A stretch of DNA of 41,496 nucleotides from Nemertoderma westbladi (lineage: Eukaryota > Xenacoelomorpha > Nemertodermatida > Nemertodermatidae). The stretch covers positions 1 through 41,496 of the forward strand of contig JAUCBJ010008017.1 of NCBI GenBank assembly GCA_032718475.1. The letters run 5' to 3'. This document shows, in pieces, positions 40,020-41,496 of this stretch. A program made the translations under genes and the position numbers. Each line of letters starts with the position of its first letter. The stretch's first letter is position 1. A model generated the notes under the pieces. That model had not been told where the DNA came from. It did not search any database and saw only the letters and a program-made list of their open reading frames with translations.

Positions 40020-40515
40020 TAATCCTATTACTTGTTTGTATTTACAATACACCGCCATTGAACTTCAGAATCTTTATTTTATTTGACAGACCACATTTAA
40101 TTTCATCAATGATTGACTGACATATTTAGGTTTTTATCAATTATTGATTATTGATTCAAGATTTTACACCCTCCATCTAGCACATTATAAATAATAGTAG
40201 AACACAAACACTCTGTCCACACTGTTACTGGGTTTAAGATTATATATATTACTCAGGAGTTTCAATCATATATGGAACGTTAACTATAACTGTAATTGTT
40301 CTGTAATTCGCTGCTCTGTTTGCGTGGCTGTAGATCAGCTTCTCGCCGCCCAGTCCGCTGCAATATCGCGGAGGCGTCCATTCTCCTGGCGAATGCAAAC
40401 TCGGACCCAACGGGCTGAATGGCAGTGCAGTGGTAGGCAGTACACAGTACAGCAGTACATACTGTTTAAATAGCAATCTGGTTGCTAGGCAGCCGTCAAA
40501 TACAGCTGGTGGTGG
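40020..40515. other. Intergenic DNA, no gene seen
   Basis: AT-rich, turning GC-richer after 40330. Nothing recognised. Confidence 0.4.
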
Positions 40516-40516
40516 T

Positions 40517-40594
40517 TGTGGGGCAAGCCACGAAGTTGGCGGAGCCTTAGCGAATTGACACTGTTAGGGGGTGGGTCAATTTATGCAAATAGTT

Positions 40595-40687
<93 letters not shown>

Positions 40688-41066
40688 GTCGTCGTCGTTA
40701 CGATTTTGACATGCTAATAACTTTGTCGGATTTAAAGCTGCCAAGTTGAAAATTTGTAGGTATCAATATGAGCAAAAGTTGAGATTTTTGAGAGACTTTC
40801 AGACACCATCAGTGCAATGGTCTCCCGCTAGAGGGCCACATGTCTAAACATTAAATGCCCTCCCATTTCTTTGCTTTTAATCCGTTTAAGCTGAAACTTG
40901 GCAGATATGTATTAGACCATTAGCTGTGACTTTCAAAGGAGGCGAATCCATCTGCAGTTCTCCAGTCTGCCGCTAGAGGGCTAACGTGACTATTTGCATA
41001 AATTGACCTACCCCCTAACAGTGTCAATTCGCTAAGGCTCTGCCAACTTCGTGCTGCGCGAAGTCC
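40517..41066. mobile_element. MITE-like TIR element containing a GTC microsatellite
   Basis: Left end 40531-40593 and right end 40991-41053 are inverted copies (GAGCCTTAGCGAATTGACAC; ATTTATGCAAATAGT) with few mismatches. Weaker pairing extends to about 40517 and 41066 (TGGGG). The interior has the GTC repeat and two copies of CCGCTAGAGGGC, and no gene. Confidence 0.8.
40595..40699 (+). repeat. (GTC)n microsatellite, about 35 units
   Basis: A nearly pure GTC run with two GTT interruptions. Open frames across it (poly-Arg or poly-Asp) are artefacts of the repeat. Confidence 0.98.
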
Positions 41067-41496
41067 CCACTTCGTGTACAATTGTGTATATGTTGAATAT
41101 TAATAATTATTATATTGAATTAAAAAAATAACTGTAATTGTACTACAGTAGTAATTGTAGTAATAATTGTAGTAGTAATTGTACTACTGCAACATAACCC
41201 GTTCCCACGCTTGAGTGCGATATGAATGTATAATCAATTACTTTGGGAGTGTAAGTTTCGGCACTAGAAACTGCTTCAAGGGAATAATGCACTATGTACG
41301 TGTAAACTGTTCCGTTATGTTGTGTTGTCTGAGGACAAGTGTACGTGTAACTTATTTATATTGCAAGTAGGACGCTACATTGGATCTAGTGCATGGTAAA
41401 GCGCACAATTTACTTGTACTGGACACATTGCGATATTGAACGTATTATAGTTGCAAGTTGGGGAATAATATTGCAGTATTGCGGACACATACACTC
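41067..41496. other. Right-edge DNA, no gene seen
   Basis: AT-rich with a short imperfect GTA/ATT microsatellite (about 41130-41190). Nothing else recognised. Confidence 0.4.

Noticed and set aside
40516-40749. Arg-rich and Asp-rich frames across 40516-40749
   Set aside because: They are translations of the GTC microsatellite and not genes.

Overview
This window looks like accessory, transposon-rich nuclear DNA of an invertebrate animal. The evidence is spliceosomal splice sites, AATAAA signals, a TEX36/HDNR-family gene preceded by ciliary X-box motifs, a fibrinogen-related gene, and animal-type Ty3/gypsy, BEL/Pao, RTE and TIR elements. The species cannot be named from sequence alone. Most long open frames belong to mobile elements or are shadows of them.

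Layout: 1-192 is the 3' end of an RTE-type LINE. 391-4681 is a complete but mutated Ty3/gypsy element with 253/256-bp LTRs and a 4-bp target duplication. 6882-7610 holds an intronless TEX36-like gene with two X-boxes. 8487-9445 holds the last exon of a fibrinogen-related gene (minus strand) behind a clear 3' splice site. 10107-10286 is an inverted array of a 14-mer. 10422-25199 is bounded by 46-bp TIRs (45/46 identical, flanked by TA) and appears to be a Tc1/mariner-like element. It contains a palindrome-filled TIR element, which in turn was split by a 12.65-kb BEL/Pao element (12313-24966). That BEL element has 1248-bp LTRs with one difference seen and an open 1663-codon frame, but lacks reverse transcriptase, most of RNase H and integrase. 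It is best read as a recently moved, non-autonomous (TR-GAG/LARD-like) element.

The right third holds the most interesting host locus: a two-exon gene on the minus strand (37036-39052). It encodes a putative 58-residue secreted peptide precursor: signal peptide, acidic propeptide, Lys-Arg site, and a short C-terminal peptide with a Cys-x8-Cys loop. Its 1.84-kb intron is almost filled by about 17 copies of a 100-bp minisatellite whose unit matches the intron next to exon 1. A second copy of exon 1 plus about 600 bp of upstream DNA lies at 28317-32327. A full RTE LINE (28541-31698) split it inside the signal peptide. The LINE's 3' tail, a (TAG)n run, is in frame with the surviving exon half and supplies a new ATG and hydrophobic residues, so a plausible signal peptide is re-formed.

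The remainder is decayed BEL gag (32836-34260, minus), minisatellites (68 bp x 7), foldback or MITE-like palindromes (25278-25547, 26145-26287, 36014-36530, 40517-41066), and AT-rich DNA without recognisable genes.
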